NCBI RefSeq assembly: GCF_001613105.1
Contig: NZ_BDBS01000010.1
Coordinates: 62,001-126,000, forward strand
Length of the DNA: 64,000 nt
Direction: 5' to 3'
DNA from: Nocardia pseudobrasiliensis NBRC 108224
GTDB lineage: Bacteria; Actinomycetota; Actinomycetes; Mycobacteriales; Mycobacteriaceae
Part shown: one piece after another, positions 12,133-20,753 of the stretch
Numbering within the stretch: the stretch's first letter is position 1
Layout of the letters: each line of letters starts with the position of its first letter
Made by a program: the position numbers and the translations under genes
The notes under the pieces: generated by a model
The model's input: only the letters and a program-made list of their open reading frames with translations
The model's database searches: none
What the model was told of the DNA's origin: nothing

Positions 12133-14745
12133 ATGGCAGGTAAGTCCCGGGGCACCACGACGTCGAGTTCGCGGGCGGGATCGGCCCGGGGGCGGACGCC
12201 GGCGAAGGCGGCGAAGGGCCGGGCCGGTGGGACTCGGGCGCGGTCGACGACCGCGCGCGGGCGGACCACTCCGGCGCGTCGGCCCGCCCCGCGGCGGCGG
12301 TCGAATACCGCGCCGCTGGCCGTATTCGGTCGGGGGATCGGTAACAGCTGGAATATGCTCGCGCGCGGCGTCGGCGCGACCACCCGGACGCTGAGCCGCG
12401 CGGGTGAGATCGAGCACGGCCATCGCCGCGACGGGATCGCGCTGGTACTCATCGCATTCAGCGTGGTCATCGCGGCGGCGGTCTGGTTGTCGGCGGGTGG
12501 GCCGATCGGGCACGCGGTCGATACCGCGGTGCGGTGGATCTCCGGATCCGCCTCGGCCGCACTGCCCTTCGTCGCGGCCGCCATCGCCGTGGTCCTCATG
12601 CGCACCGAACCGCATCCGGAGATCCGGCCCCGGCTGGTCCTGGGCGGACTGCTGCTGGGCCTGCCCGCGCTGGGCCTGTGGCATATCGCCGCGGGCGCAC
12701 CGACCGGCCAGCACGACCGCGCCCACGCCGCGGGTTTCGTCGGCTACGTCGTCGGCGGCCCGCTGCGCGACGGCCTGACCTCCTGGCTCGCGGTGCCACT
12801 GCTGTTGCTCACGATGATGTTCGGCCTGCTGCTGGTCACCGGCACCACCGTCCGCGAGGTCCCCGAGCGATTACGCCACCTGTTCGGCACGGGGACCGGC
12901 GGCGACGAATACGACTCCTACGACGGGCAATACGGCCTCTACGACCCCGAGAACTACGACGAGGACGGCTTCCCGAAGCACCGCTCCAGCGTCCGCAAAC
13001 GCGCCCGCAGCCCGCAGGACAACTACCCGACCGACGAATTCGGCGGCTCCGATTCGGTGACCGAGGTGATCGGCGAACCTCCTCTGCGCGACGCCAAGGA
13101 GATCATCACCCCCGAGTCGGAACCCGAAAAGCCCGCCCCCAAGCCCAAACCCAAGAAGGCCCCGCCCAAGGTCGTCGACCACACCCCCGACCCGCCGGCC
13201 CCGCAGCAGCTCGAATTCGTCGCCGAACGCGAGGTCGAGGGCGAATACCACCTGCCCCCGCTGTCACTGCTCATCGACGGCGAGGCCCCCAAGAAGCGCA
13301 GCGCCGCCAACGAATCGATGATCGAGGCGATCACCGAGGTGCTGGTGCAGTTCAAGATCGACGCCGCGGTCACCGGCTTCGTGCGCGGCCCGACGGTCAC
13401 CCGCTACGAGGTCGAACTGGGCCCCGGCGTGAAGGTCGAGAAGATCACCGCCCTGGCCCGCAATATCGCCTATGCCGTCGCGACCGAGAACGTCCGGCTG
13501 CTGGCCCCGATCCCGGGCAAATCCGCCGTCGGCATCGAGGTGCCCAATGCCGATCGCGAAATGGTCCGCCTCGCCGATGTGCTCAAGGCCCCCTCCACCC
13601 GAAACGATCACCACCCCTTGGTGATCGGCCTCGGCAAGAACATCGAGGGCGATTTCGTCTGCGCCAATCTGGCGAAGATGCCGCATCTGCTGGTGGCCGG
13701 TTCCACCGGTTCGGGTAAATCGAGTTTCGTCAACTCGATGTTGGTCTCGCTGCTGCAGCGCGCCACGCCCGAAGAGGTCCGGATGATCCTCATCGACCCC
13801 AAGATGGTGGAACTCACCCCCTACGAGGGCATTCCGCACCTGATCACGCCCATCATCACCCAGCCCAAGAAGGCCGCCGCCGCGCTGGCCTGGCTGGTCG
13901 AGGAGATGGAGCAGCGCTATCAGGACATGCAGGCCAGCAAGGTCCGCCACATCGACGACTTCAACAAGAAGGTGAAGTCGGGCCAGATCACCACCCCCCT
14001 GGGCAGTGAGCGGGTCTATCGCCCCTACCCGTACATCCTCGCCATCGTCGACGAGCTCGCCGATCTGATGATGACCGCCCCGCGCGATGTCGAGGACGCG
14101 ATCGTGCGCATCACCCAGAAGGCCCGCGCCGCGGGCATTCACCTGGTGCTGGCCACCCAGCGCCCGTCGGTCGACGTGGTCACCGGTCTGATCAAGACCA
14201 ATGTCCCGTCCCGGCTGGCCTTCGCGACCTCCTCGCTGACCGACTCGCGCGTCATCCTGGATCAGCCGGGCGCGGAGAAGCTGATCGGCATGGGTGACGG
14301 CCTGTTCCTGCCGATGGGAGCCTCCAAACCGACCCGCCTGCAGGGCGCGTTCATCTCCGACGAGGAGATCGCGCGTGTGGTCGACTTCACCAAGACCCAG
14401 GCCGAACCGGACTACCAGGACGGCGTCACCGCCGCCAAGGCGGGCGAGACCAAGGACATCGATCCCGATATCGGCGACGATCTGGATCTGCTGCTGCAGG
14501 CTGTCGAACTGGTGGTCACCTCGCAATTCGGTTCGACCTCGATGCTGCAGCGCAAACTGCGCGTCGGCTTCGCCAAGGCCGGACGGCTCATGGACCTGAT
14601 GGAGACGCGCGGAATCGTCGGTCCGAGTGAGGGTTCCAAGGCCCGCGACGTTCTGGTGAAACCGGATGAGCTGTCGGGGGTGCTGTATTCGATTCGCGGC
14701 GGCGGGGGAGAGGATTCGCCCGCCGGGGACGAGGAAGCGATCTAG
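12133..14745 (+). CDS. ftsK: DNA translocase FtsK
   Basis: An 870-residue FtsK/SpoIIIE protein that pumps chromosomal DNA through the division septum. A basic N-terminus precedes about four membrane segments (residues 95-250). An acidic, proline-rich linker follows (KPAPKPKPKK). The motor carries Walker A GSTGSGKSS near residue 521 and Walker B-like ILAIVDELADL. The C-terminal gamma winged helix (VVTSQFGSTSMLQRKLRVGFAKA) binds KOPS-type sequences. It ends 3 bp before a convergent cupin gene. The 294 bp upstream hold no gene that I can recognise. Confidence 0.96.
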   Translation: MAGKSRGTTTSSSRAGSARGRTPAKAAKGRAGGTRARSTTARGRTTPARRPAPRRRSNTAPLAVFGRGIGNSWNMLARGVGATTRTLSRAGEIEHGHRRDGIALVLIAFSVVIAAAVWLSAGGPIGHAVDTAVRWISGSASAALPFVAAAIAVVLMRTEPHPEIRPRLVLGGLLLGLPALGLWHIAAGAPTGQHDRAHAAGFVGYVVGGPLRDGLTSWLAVPLLLLTMMFGLLLVTGTTVREVPERLRHLFGTGTGGDEYDSYDGQYGLYDPENYDEDGFPKHRSSVRKRARSPQDNYPTDEFGGSDSVTEVIGEPPLRDAKEIITPESEPEKPAPKPKPKKAPPKVVDHTPDPPAPQQLEFVAEREVEGEYHLPPLSLLIDGEAPKKRSAANESMIEAITEVLVQFKIDAAVTGFVRGPTVTRYEVELGPGVKVEKITALARNIAYAVATENVRLLAPIPGKSAVGIEVPNADREMVRLADVLKAPSTRNDHHPLVIGLGKNIEGDFVCANLAKMPHLLVAGSTGSGKSSFVNSMLVSLLQRATPEEVRMILIDPKMVELTPYEGIPHLITPIITQPKKAAAALAWLVEEMEQRYQDMQASKVRHIDDFNKKVKSGQITTPLGSERVYRPYPYILAIVDELADLMMTAPRDVEDAIVRITQKARAAGIHLVLATQRPSVDVVTGLIKTNVPSRLAFATSSLTDSRVILDQPGAEKLIGMGDGLFLPMGASKPTRLQGAFISDEEIARVVDFTKTQAEPDYQDGVTAAKAGETKDIDPDIGDDLDLLLQAVELVVTSQFGSTSMLQRKLRVGFAKAGRLMDLMETRGIVGPSEGSKARDVLVKPDELSGVLYSIRGGGGEDSPAGDEEAI

Positions 14746-14748
14746 CGC

Positions 14749-15447
14749 CTATCCCTTGCGCCCGATCACGATCGGCTTGATCTCGGTCGGGATGCTCGAG
14801 AACGCCGACTCCGGCACCCCGAAGGCCGCGGCGAGCACATCGCGCGGCATGGCGTTGAGCGAGGCGACGATGCCGATGTCGTCATAGGGTTCGCCCGCGC
14901 TGGAGTTGAAGATGACCAGTACGTCCAGACCGGCGTCGGTGCGGGCGTTTTCGAAGTAGTGCAGATGCCCCTGCGGTGCGAAGACCAGATCGCCCTGTTC
15001 GGCCTCGAAGACGGTGTTGTGATAGGCGCCGTCGGGGTGGGTGCCCAGGATCGACCATTTCGCCCTGCCGGAGATGACGAAATTCAACTCCCACGCCGTC
15101 GGATGCCAGTGCGGTTCCCGGAATCCGCCCACCTCGAGGTGCACGAAGTAGACCGATCCGCGCTGTCCGCGCAGAATCGGGAACGTATTCTCGTTGGCCC
15201 CCTGCAGATATCCGCCGGGGTAGGTCGTCCGGTCGGCGCCGGTGAGCTTGAAATGATGCAGGGCCTGATCCAGGCGCAGCTCCGCATCGCCCTCACCCGG
15301 CATCGGCGCGGGTTCGGCCGAATTCGCTTTGGCGCCGATCAATCCGCCGCCGACGGCCGCGGCGGCCACCGCCGCCCCGCCCAGTACGAGTCGGCGATCG
15401 ATTCCTTTGGCGTTCTGGTCCGGGTGCTGCGTCGAATCCTCCGGCAT
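14749..15447 (-). CDS. Tat-exported cupin, oxalate decarboxylase-like (copy 1)
   Basis: A 232-residue protein with a twin-arginine leader (GIDRRLVLGG plus an Ala/Gly-rich core) and one cupin domain. Both cupin metal motifs fit the consensus: G(x5)HxH(x4)E(x6)G in GGFREPHWHPTAWELNFVISG and G(x5)PxG(x2)H(x3)N in GDLVFAPQGHLHYFEN. Three His and one Glu can hold Mn or Fe, as in oxalate decarboxylase. Oxalate decarboxylases are bicupins; this is a single cupin. The start at 15447 follows AGAAAGG. The product should act outside the membrane. Confidence 0.75.
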   Translation of the reverse strand: MPEDSTQHPDQNAKGIDRRLVLGGAAVAAAAVGGGLIGAKANSAEPAPMPGEGDAELRLDQALHHFKLTGADRTTYPGGYLQGANENTFPILRGQRGSVYFVHLEVGGFREPHWHPTAWELNFVISGRAKWSILGTHPDGAYHNTVFEAEQGDLVFAPQGHLHYFENARTDAGLDVLVIFNSSAGEPYDDIGIVASLNAMPRDVLAAAFGVPESAFSSIPTEIKPIVIGRKG

Positions 15448-15538
15448 CGGGCGGCCCTTTCTCTGCGCCGGGATTTTCATCGGCCGACAACAGCGAGAGC
15501 GTACCGCCGCGACACCGCCGCACGCGGTAGGCGAGGGC

Positions 15539-16246
15539 CTACCGGCGGTGCCCGATCACTATCGGTTTGACCTCCTTCGGGATTGCGGCGAGCACCGACT
15601 CCGGCACGCCGAGCGCGGCGGCCAGCACATCGCGCGGCATGGCGTTCACCGCCGCCACGAGGCCGATGTCGTCATAGGGTTCGATCGCGCTGGAATTGAA
15701 GAACACCAGCACCTCCAAAGGGGCGTCGGTGCGGTCGTTTTCGAAGTAGTGCAGATGTCCCTGCGGTGCGAAGACCAGATCGCCCGGCTCCGCCACGAAG
15801 GTCATATTGTTGTAGGTGCCATCCGGATGTGTTCCCAACGAGGTCCACTTCGCCCGGCCGGAGATGACGAAGTTCAACTCCCAGGCGGTCGGATGCCAAT
15901 GCGGTTCGCGATAGCCGCCTACCTCCAGGCGCACGAAATACACCGAGCCGTGCTGTCCACGCAGAATCGGGAAGCTCTGCTCATCGGCCCCCTGCAGATA
16001 ACCGCCCGCGAAGTTCTTTCTCGGGGAGGCGGTCAGTTTGAACAGGTGGTCGGCCTGGTTGAGATGGGTCGCCAGATCGCTCTCCGACGGTAGCGGCGCG
16101 GAGGCGGCCGAACTGGCCGTGGCGCCGATCAGTCCGCCGCTGACCGCCGCCGCGGCGGCCGCGCCGATCAATCCACCGCCGAACAGCAGGCGGCGATCAA
16201 TACCCTTGTCGCCCTCGTCTTCCGAGGGCGTCGAATTATCGGTCAT
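15539..16246 (-). CDS. Tat-exported cupin, oxalate decarboxylase-like (copy 2)
   Basis: A 235-residue paralogue of the next gene downstream, alike over nearly the whole length, including the leader (GIDRRLLFGGG), the HWHPTAWELNFVISGRAKW core and the C-terminal KPIVIG. A tandem duplication is the simplest origin. All cupin metal ligands are kept. The start at 16246 (MTDNSTPSEDE) parallels copy 1 (MPEDSTQHPD) and follows GAAAGA. A strong hairpin at 16311-16345 separates it from the upstream lyase gene, so the two cupins probably form their own unit. Confidence 0.75.
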   Translation of the reverse strand: MTDNSTPSEDEGDKGIDRRLLFGGGLIGAAAAAAVSGGLIGATASSAASAPLPSESDLATHLNQADHLFKLTASPRKNFAGGYLQGADEQSFPILRGQHGSVYFVRLEVGGYREPHWHPTAWELNFVISGRAKWTSLGTHPDGTYNNMTFVAEPGDLVFAPQGHLHYFENDRTDAPLEVLVFFNSSAIEPYDDIGLVAAVNAMPRDVLAAALGVPESVLAAIPKEVKPIVIGHRR

Positions 16247-16310
16247 CGGTCTACGGTCTTTCTCTTCATCAGGATTTCGTCGGCCGACGACAACGTTCAT
16301 GCGATTGTGG

Positions 16311-16345
16311 GCGGGTGCCCCGGAGCGGACTTCCGGGGCACCCGC
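16311..16345 (-). terminator. 14-bp stem hairpin downstream of the lyase-family gene
   Basis: GCGGGTGCCCCGGA (16311-16324), a 7-base loop and TCCGGGGCACCCGC (16332-16345) form a perfect 14-bp stem about 80 bp after the stop at 16425. It is a likely intrinsic terminator for that gene. Confidence 0.6.
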
Positions 16346-16424
16346 GGGGAGCACCGATCATCGAGTACCGGTCGACATCCAGGGCAATGTCGATCGGCCG
16401 GAACCCGCGATGCCGGTGCGAATC

Positions 16425-17279
16425 TCAGGCGGCGAGTCGGACCTTGCGGTGCCGAGCCATATTGCCTTCCAACATCGACAGCGAGGCGGCCACGCCGATA
16501 CTCGCATCATCGAATTCGGGCAGCCGGCCCTCGTCGGCGCGCAATTGGGTGAGCGCGTCTGTGATGGCCGAATGCGCCGCGAACAGGCACGGCGTGGAAT
16601 AGATCGCGATATCGATGCCGAGCTCCTGCAGTTCGGGTAGCGACAGCCGGGGGGACAACCCTCCGGCGATCTGGTTGAACAGCAGGGGCTTGTCGCCGAC
16701 GACCTTGCGTACCTTGCGAATCCAGTCGACGCTGCGTACTCCGTCGACCAGTAGGACATCGGCGTCGGTCTCGGCCATCGCCGCCGCCCGATAGAGGATG
16801 TCGGCCTCCTCGGTTGCGTCGGTGCGTGCCACGACGACCAGGTCGGATCGAGTCTCGAGAACGAGTTCGAGCTTTTCGAGGTACTCGTCCAGGGGCAGGA
16901 TCTGCTTACCGGAAACATGGCCGCAGCGTCGCGGTCGCTTCTGGTCTTCGAGAATCACCCCGGACGCGCCGATGCGTTCGAGGTGGGTGATGACATGGCA
17001 CGCGACCTCGGGGTCGACGTAGCCGTCGTCGATGTCGACCAGCAGGTGCTGATGCGGAAACGCCAGGCGCAGGCGCTGGACGAAATCGACGATATCGGGC
17101 CAGGCGATGAACCCGATATCGGGCAGTCCGTAGTACGAGGCCGCGAAACCGAAGCCCGATACGAACATTCCGCCGAAGTGCTGGGACGCCAGCGAGGCGG
17201 AGTACATGTCGTAGATGCCGATCAGGGGTGTGATCGTGTCGGAGTGAATGTCTTGGCGAAGAGAGTTTCCATAACTCAT
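16425..17279 (-). CDS. isocitrate lyase/PEP mutase superfamily enzyme, lyase type
   Basis: A 284-residue alpha/beta-barrel protein of the ICL/PEP mutase superfamily. Seen are SGFGFAASYYGLPD, the metal-binding acidic strand LLVDIDDGY, EDQKRPRRCGH and VVARTDA. The RRCGH motif corresponds to the catalytic-Cys K(K/R)CGH of isocitrate, methylisocitrate and dimethylmalate lyases and oxaloacetate hydrolase, not to PEP mutases. It therefore probably cleaves a C-C bond. The exact substrate is open. The start at 17279 follows AGGTGAG. It lies upstream of two oxalate-type cupin genes on the same strand. Confidence 0.8.
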   Translation of the reverse strand: MSYGNSLRQDIHSDTITPLIGIYDMYSASLASQHFGGMFVSGFGFAASYYGLPDIGFIAWPDIVDFVQRLRLAFPHQHLLVDIDDGYVDPEVACHVITHLERIGASGVILEDQKRPRRCGHVSGKQILPLDEYLEKLELVLETRSDLVVVARTDATEEADILYRAAAMAETDADVLLVDGVRSVDWIRKVRKVVGDKPLLFNQIAGGLSPRLSLPELQELGIDIAIYSTPCLFAAHSAITDALTQLRADEGRLPEFDDASIGVAASLSMLEGNMARHRKVRLAA

Positions 17280-17370
17280 GCGACTCACCTGTGGAGATTT
17301 GATGAATCCAGGTTCGCGACGGCGCTGTCGCGCCTGCATTCGGTATTGGACTACCGGCTGAAAGGGACCG

Positions 17371-17502
17371 GATGACTGAAACTAACAGTTACATACCGTA
17401 GTGGTCAATAACGTGTTTGCATTCGATCTTCCTATTGACAGTCGGGGCGCATCGATTGATACTTCCATCTGGAAATATGAAAAGGGCCATTTCCAAATAT
17501 CT
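17371..17502. other. AT-rich intergenic stretch
   Basis: This gap is visibly AT-rich against its surroundings. It carries a weak stem TGGAAAT (17470-17476) / ATTTCCA (17489-17495) just past the stop of the flavin/F420 protein gene, and on the other side the promoter region of the lyase-family gene. I see no coding frame in it. Confidence 0.4.
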
Positions 17503-17931
17503 TCAACCGGAGTAGGCCCAGCCGCGTATCGCGTCGATCTCGATCCGAATCACGGGGCCCGCCGGTGGAATTCGCCGATATTGCTCGTATTTCGTTGTCA
17601 GCCAGTCGATTGCGATCCGATGCTGTGGTCCGGCCGTGAGGACCCGTGCGACGCCGTCGGATCGAACCCACCACAGTCGGGTCCAGTCCTCGTCGTATTC
17701 GTCGGCGAGCAGCGAAACCCGTTCGTTCTCCGCGATATTGCGCAGCCGCCGCAGGGCGGTGGTGGTCTTGGGCTTGTGGTCGACGGCGATCACCACGACC
17801 GCATCGTCCGGCTCCCGCGGCTCGGCGGCGAAGGTGACCGGAACCAGGTGCGGCCGCCCGTCCGCGCTCACGGTGGCCAGCCGCGCGATGCGTTGCGCCC
17901 GAAAGCGTTCCCAGGCCGCCGGGCGGTCCAT
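17503..17931 (-). CDS. PPOX-class F420- or flavin-dependent protein
   Basis: A 142-residue split-barrel protein of the pyridoxamine-5'-phosphate oxidase-like class. Signatures are RIARLATVSADGRPHLVPVTF, the strand VVIAVDHKPKTTTALRRLRNI and RVSLLADEYDEDWTRLWWVR, which together mark the PPOX F420-dependent family of actinobacteria. The start at 17931 overlaps the stop of the upstream gene as ATGA, which makes translational coupling likely. The substrate is unknown. Confidence 0.85.
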   Translation of the reverse strand: MDRPAAWERFRAQRIARLATVSADGRPHLVPVTFAAEPREPDDAVVVIAVDHKPKTTTALRRLRNIAENERVSLLADEYDEDWTRLWWVRSDGVARVLTAGPQHRIAIDWLTTKYEQYRRIPPAGPVIRIEIDAIRGWAYSG

Positions 17932-18224
17932 CACGCCTGCGCCGAGGCGGATTCCCATTCGCTGGGGTCGCCGTGCACCGCGGGGTCGTAGAGTACGACG
18001 AATCGGGACTGCTGCGGTGCGGTCAGCGGGAACATCCCGATGCACAGCTCCTCGGAGGTGTAGGGCAGATCGCCTTTCATCCGAACCCACTTCGGCGTCC
18101 GGCCGTCGCGGGCGCGCCACTTCTGGAAGACCGACCGAGATGGCTTGGTGGCCATGATCACCGACATCAGGGGTAGTGCGTCGAGCTCCTCGACCGACGA
18201 CACGAACCGTAGGCCCTCGTTCAT
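17931..18224 (-). CDS. uncharacterised 97-residue protein
   Basis: I do not recognise a named family. The predicted protein starts MNEGLRFVSSVEELDALP and continues with SVIMATKPSRSVFQKWRARDGRTPKWVRM, a basic, Trp-containing middle, and ends in an acidic tail. No signal peptide or membrane segment is seen. The start at 18224 is chosen because the frame upstream is low complexity. It is coupled by a 4-bp overlap to the PPOX-class gene, so the two are probably made together. Confidence 0.6.
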   Translation of the reverse strand: MNEGLRFVSSVEELDALPLMSVIMATKPSRSVFQKWRARDGRTPKWVRMKGDLPYTSEELCIGMFPLTAPQQSRFVVLYDPAVHGDPSEWESASAQA

Positions 18225-18375
18225 GCAGTCAAAACTACGGCAGTCGGTGACGTGACACATGCTCTTGGGCGAGTCTGCGCTGGGCCGAGAGGATGACGTC
18301 GCCGAGAAGCGTTCCGATGAGCGTGGTTCGGTCATGCGTTCGATACTCGGCCGGCGCGTCCGCACGCGGCGTGAC

Positions 18376-19566
18376 TCAGTGCTGGGAGGGCGTGGCGAGC
18401 TTGGTGGGCAGATCGTCGAGTGTCGGCTTGGCTGCCGTATGCCGGTCCGCGATCACCACCGTATTGCCGCCCAGATGTTTCGCGCGATACATCGCGGAAT
18501 CGGCGTCGCTCAACAGATCTCGGTAGGTGGTCTCGGAGTACTCGGTCTCGGAGTTGGCGGGATCGTAGACGACCAGGCCGACGCTGGCGGTGATGGTGAC
18601 GGGCAACCGCATGGACTCGATCGCCCGGCGCAGTCGCTGGGCCACGATCTCGGGATCCTCGGTCAAGTAGCCGATCACCACGAATTCCTCGCCGCCCGTG
18701 CGGGCGAGGCGGGCGCCGGGCGCGACCGCGGCCCGCAGCCGACGCGCGGCGAGCATCAGGACCTCGTCGCCGAACGGGTGGCCGAAGGTGTCGTTCACGG
18801 ATTTGAAGCGGTCCAGATCCAGCATCGCCACATAGCTCGGCCGTTGCTGGCACTGACCCCTGCGCGAGAGCATGAAGGAGTCCAGGCCGCGGCGATTCAA
18901 CAGACCGGTCAGCGGATCGGACAGCGCGTTGATCCGGAACAGCCAGTGGCAGAACTGCACGAACGGCAGGATCACCCCGACCACGACCAGCATCACCAGC
19001 ACGATGTCCAGGCCGAGGGCCAGATCCTGCTTCCAGTCGTCGGTGGGCGGGCGCACTGGCAGGTGGCCGGTCGCGATGAGCGTGGCCAGGGCGGCGCTGG
19101 CCAGAACCGACCAGCCGATGTGCAGGGCCAGGATTCGCGGGCTGTGGAAGACCGCGACGTATCCGCCCATCGCCATCAGCAGCACCACCCCGAGCACGCC
19201 GATGACCCGGTCCTGGACCAGCAGATCATTGGCCGCGGTATCGATGTCGAAGATCGCGATCCAGATCAGCGATTCGGTTTCGCGCGGCCACGGCAGGAAC
19301 CACCAGCGCACCGTCCAGGCCCCGGCCACCAGCGCCTCGGCGATACCCTGCGCCATATCCACGGGTCCGCCGGTATCGCCCTGGGCGATCGAGGCCAGGA
19401 TGGCGATCAGCAGCATGACGATGCCGCCCGCGCCGAGCATGAACTTGATTTTGCCCAGGGCGCCGAAGGATTCGATGGTCTCCACCAGCCAGCGATAATC
19501 GACCCGGTCTCGCCACCAGGTTCGATACATCGATGGACTGTCGGTCAACGCGTTACCGCCTCGCAT
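18376..19566 (-). CDS. membrane diguanylate cyclase (GGDEF)
   Basis: A 396-residue protein with about six membrane segments in residues 40-220 and a C-terminal GGDEF domain. The domain has DPLTGLLNRRG at its start, metal-binding DLDRFKSVNDTFGH, and an intact GGEEF active site, so it should make cyclic di-GMP from two GTP. No EAL domain is fused. I see no RxxD inhibitory site directly before GGEEF. The N-terminal membrane part presumably senses an unknown signal. Met codon 13 is an alternative start. Confidence 0.9.
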   Translation of the reverse strand: MRGGNALTDSPSMYRTWWRDRVDYRWLVETIESFGALGKIKFMLGAGGIVMLLIAILASIAQGDTGGPVDMAQGIAEALVAGAWTVRWWFLPWPRETESLIWIAIFDIDTAANDLLVQDRVIGVLGVVLLMAMGGYVAVFHSPRILALHIGWSVLASAALATLIATGHLPVRPPTDDWKQDLALGLDIVLVMLVVVGVILPFVQFCHWLFRINALSDPLTGLLNRRGLDSFMLSRRGQCQQRPSYVAMLDLDRFKSVNDTFGHPFGDEVLMLAARRLRAAVAPGARLARTGGEEFVVIGYLTEDPEIVAQRLRRAIESMRLPVTITASVGLVVYDPANSETEYSETTYRDLLSDADSAMYRAKHLGGNTVVIADRHTAAKPTLDDLPTKLATPSQH

Positions 19567-19674
19567 CGGATTCGGTCCGGACGTTCGCTCGGCAATCGCC
19601 CGCGTGGATCAGCTTGGCGTTCCGATGGGCAATCTAGTCGGTACCCGCGGTTACGAGCAATGTGAAATCGGCCG

Positions 19675-20076
19675 CTACGCCTGAAGCCGCTCGGTCGCCT
19701 CGCGCTGGATGCGCTCGATCTGCGCGCCCATGGCCTCGGCCAATACGGTGAGCGCCGAGAGCGGGCGAACCATCACCATCAGGCTGTCGATCTTACCGTC
19801 GTCGTTCACATGGATGAAGTCGCAGCCGGTCAGGCGCTTGCCTGCGACCTCGGCCTCGAAGACCAGGGCGGTGTCGCGGCCGTTCTCGTCGGTGAGTTCG
19901 CGGATATAGCGGAAGTTCTCGAACACCCGCAGCACCGCGCGCAGGAATGCCGCGGTCACGGGCTTACCCGGATAGGACTTGAAGGCCACCGGACTGGTGA
20001 ATACGACATCATCGGCCAGTAGCTGTTCGATTGCGGCTTCGTCGCGAGCCTCGACCGCCTTGCGGAACTCGTGCAT
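19675..20076 (-). CDS. SnoaL/NTF2-like protein
   Basis: A 133-residue protein with the cone-shaped NTF2 fold typical of SnoaL-like proteins: an N-terminal helix pair (FRKAVEARDEAAIEQLLADDVVFTSP) and C-terminal beta strands (CDFIHVNDDGKIDSLMVMVRP). Such proteins are small isomerases, hydrolases or ligand binders. The start at 20076 follows GAGGTGAAAGC. It is the last of five closely spaced genes read leftward from argA. Function unknown. Confidence 0.75.
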   Translation of the reverse strand: MHEFRKAVEARDEAAIEQLLADDVVFTSPVAFKSYPGKPVTAAFLRAVLRVFENFRYIRELTDENGRDTALVFEAEVAGKRLTGCDFIHVNDDGKIDSLMVMVRPLSALTVLAEAMGAQIERIQREATERLQA

Positions 20077-20118
20077 GCTTTCACCTCGGATATGCAACCA
20101 GTTGAATATGGTCGGATC

Positions 20119-20727
20119 CTATCCGGGGACATCCCAGAAGGCGAGCTCATGGCGCATACCCTCGAGGAAGTAGCGCTCGGCGCGGGCGGATTCGATCTCG
20201 ACCTCATCGATCATCTGGGCGCAGCGACGGGTCAGCGCGGCGAAGCCGGGATCGGCATAGGTGTCGACCCAGCGCCGGTAGCGCGGATCCGCGGGCGGGG
20301 TCTCGGCGAGGATCTGTCCGAGCGTCGAATAGCCCCACATGCACGGATAGAGGGCGGCGAGCCCCTCGGCGTAGTCGGCGGCCGAATCCAGCAGGAAGGC
20401 CGTATACGCCTGGCACGGGCCGCCTTTGGCGGCGCCGTCGAGATCGGCGTCGAATTCCGCCGCGAGGCCGCGATGCAGCGCGAGTTCGTCGTGATAGGTC
20501 GCGTGCGCGAGATCGACCAGATCGCCCAGATGCGCCGCGGGGGCCTGCCAGGCCAGCCGGGAGAACACCCGCACGTAGTCGAGCAGGAACAGATAGTCCT
20601 GTTCCAGCCAGGAGCGGAAGACCGGATCGGGTAGTTCGCCCTTGGCGATGCCGATGACGGTCGGATGTTCCAGCTGGCGATCGACCAGCGGGCGGCCGAG
20701 TTGTTCCAGATGCGCCGAAAGACTCAT
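20119..20727 (-). CDS. tenA: TenA family thiaminase II/aminopyrimidine aminohydrolase
   Basis: A 202-residue all-helical TenA-type protein. The family hydrolyses aminopyrimidines to recycle damaged thiamin. The conserved active-site Cys lies in LYPCMWGY near residue 135, and acidic pocket residues appear in EQDYLFLLDYV and near the C-terminus (ERYFLEGMRHELAFWD). No other thiamin genes are adjacent. It lies between a methyltransferase and an NTF2-like gene in a leftward cluster. Confidence 0.85.
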   Translation of the reverse strand: MSLSAHLEQLGRPLVDRQLEHPTVIGIAKGELPDPVFRSWLEQDYLFLLDYVRVFSRLAWQAPAAHLGDLVDLAHATYHDELALHRGLAAEFDADLDGAAKGGPCQAYTAFLLDSAADYAEGLAALYPCMWGYSTLGQILAETPPADPRYRRWVDTYADPGFAALTRRCAQMIDEVEIESARAERYFLEGMRHELAFWDVPG

Positions 20728-20753
20728 ATCCGCAGTCTCTCCTACCGGCGTCG

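Noticed and set aside
16425..17279. PEP mutase (phosphonate synthesis)
   Set aside because: The RRCGH motif is that of C-C lyases, and no phosphonopyruvate decarboxylase or other phosphonate gene is nearby.
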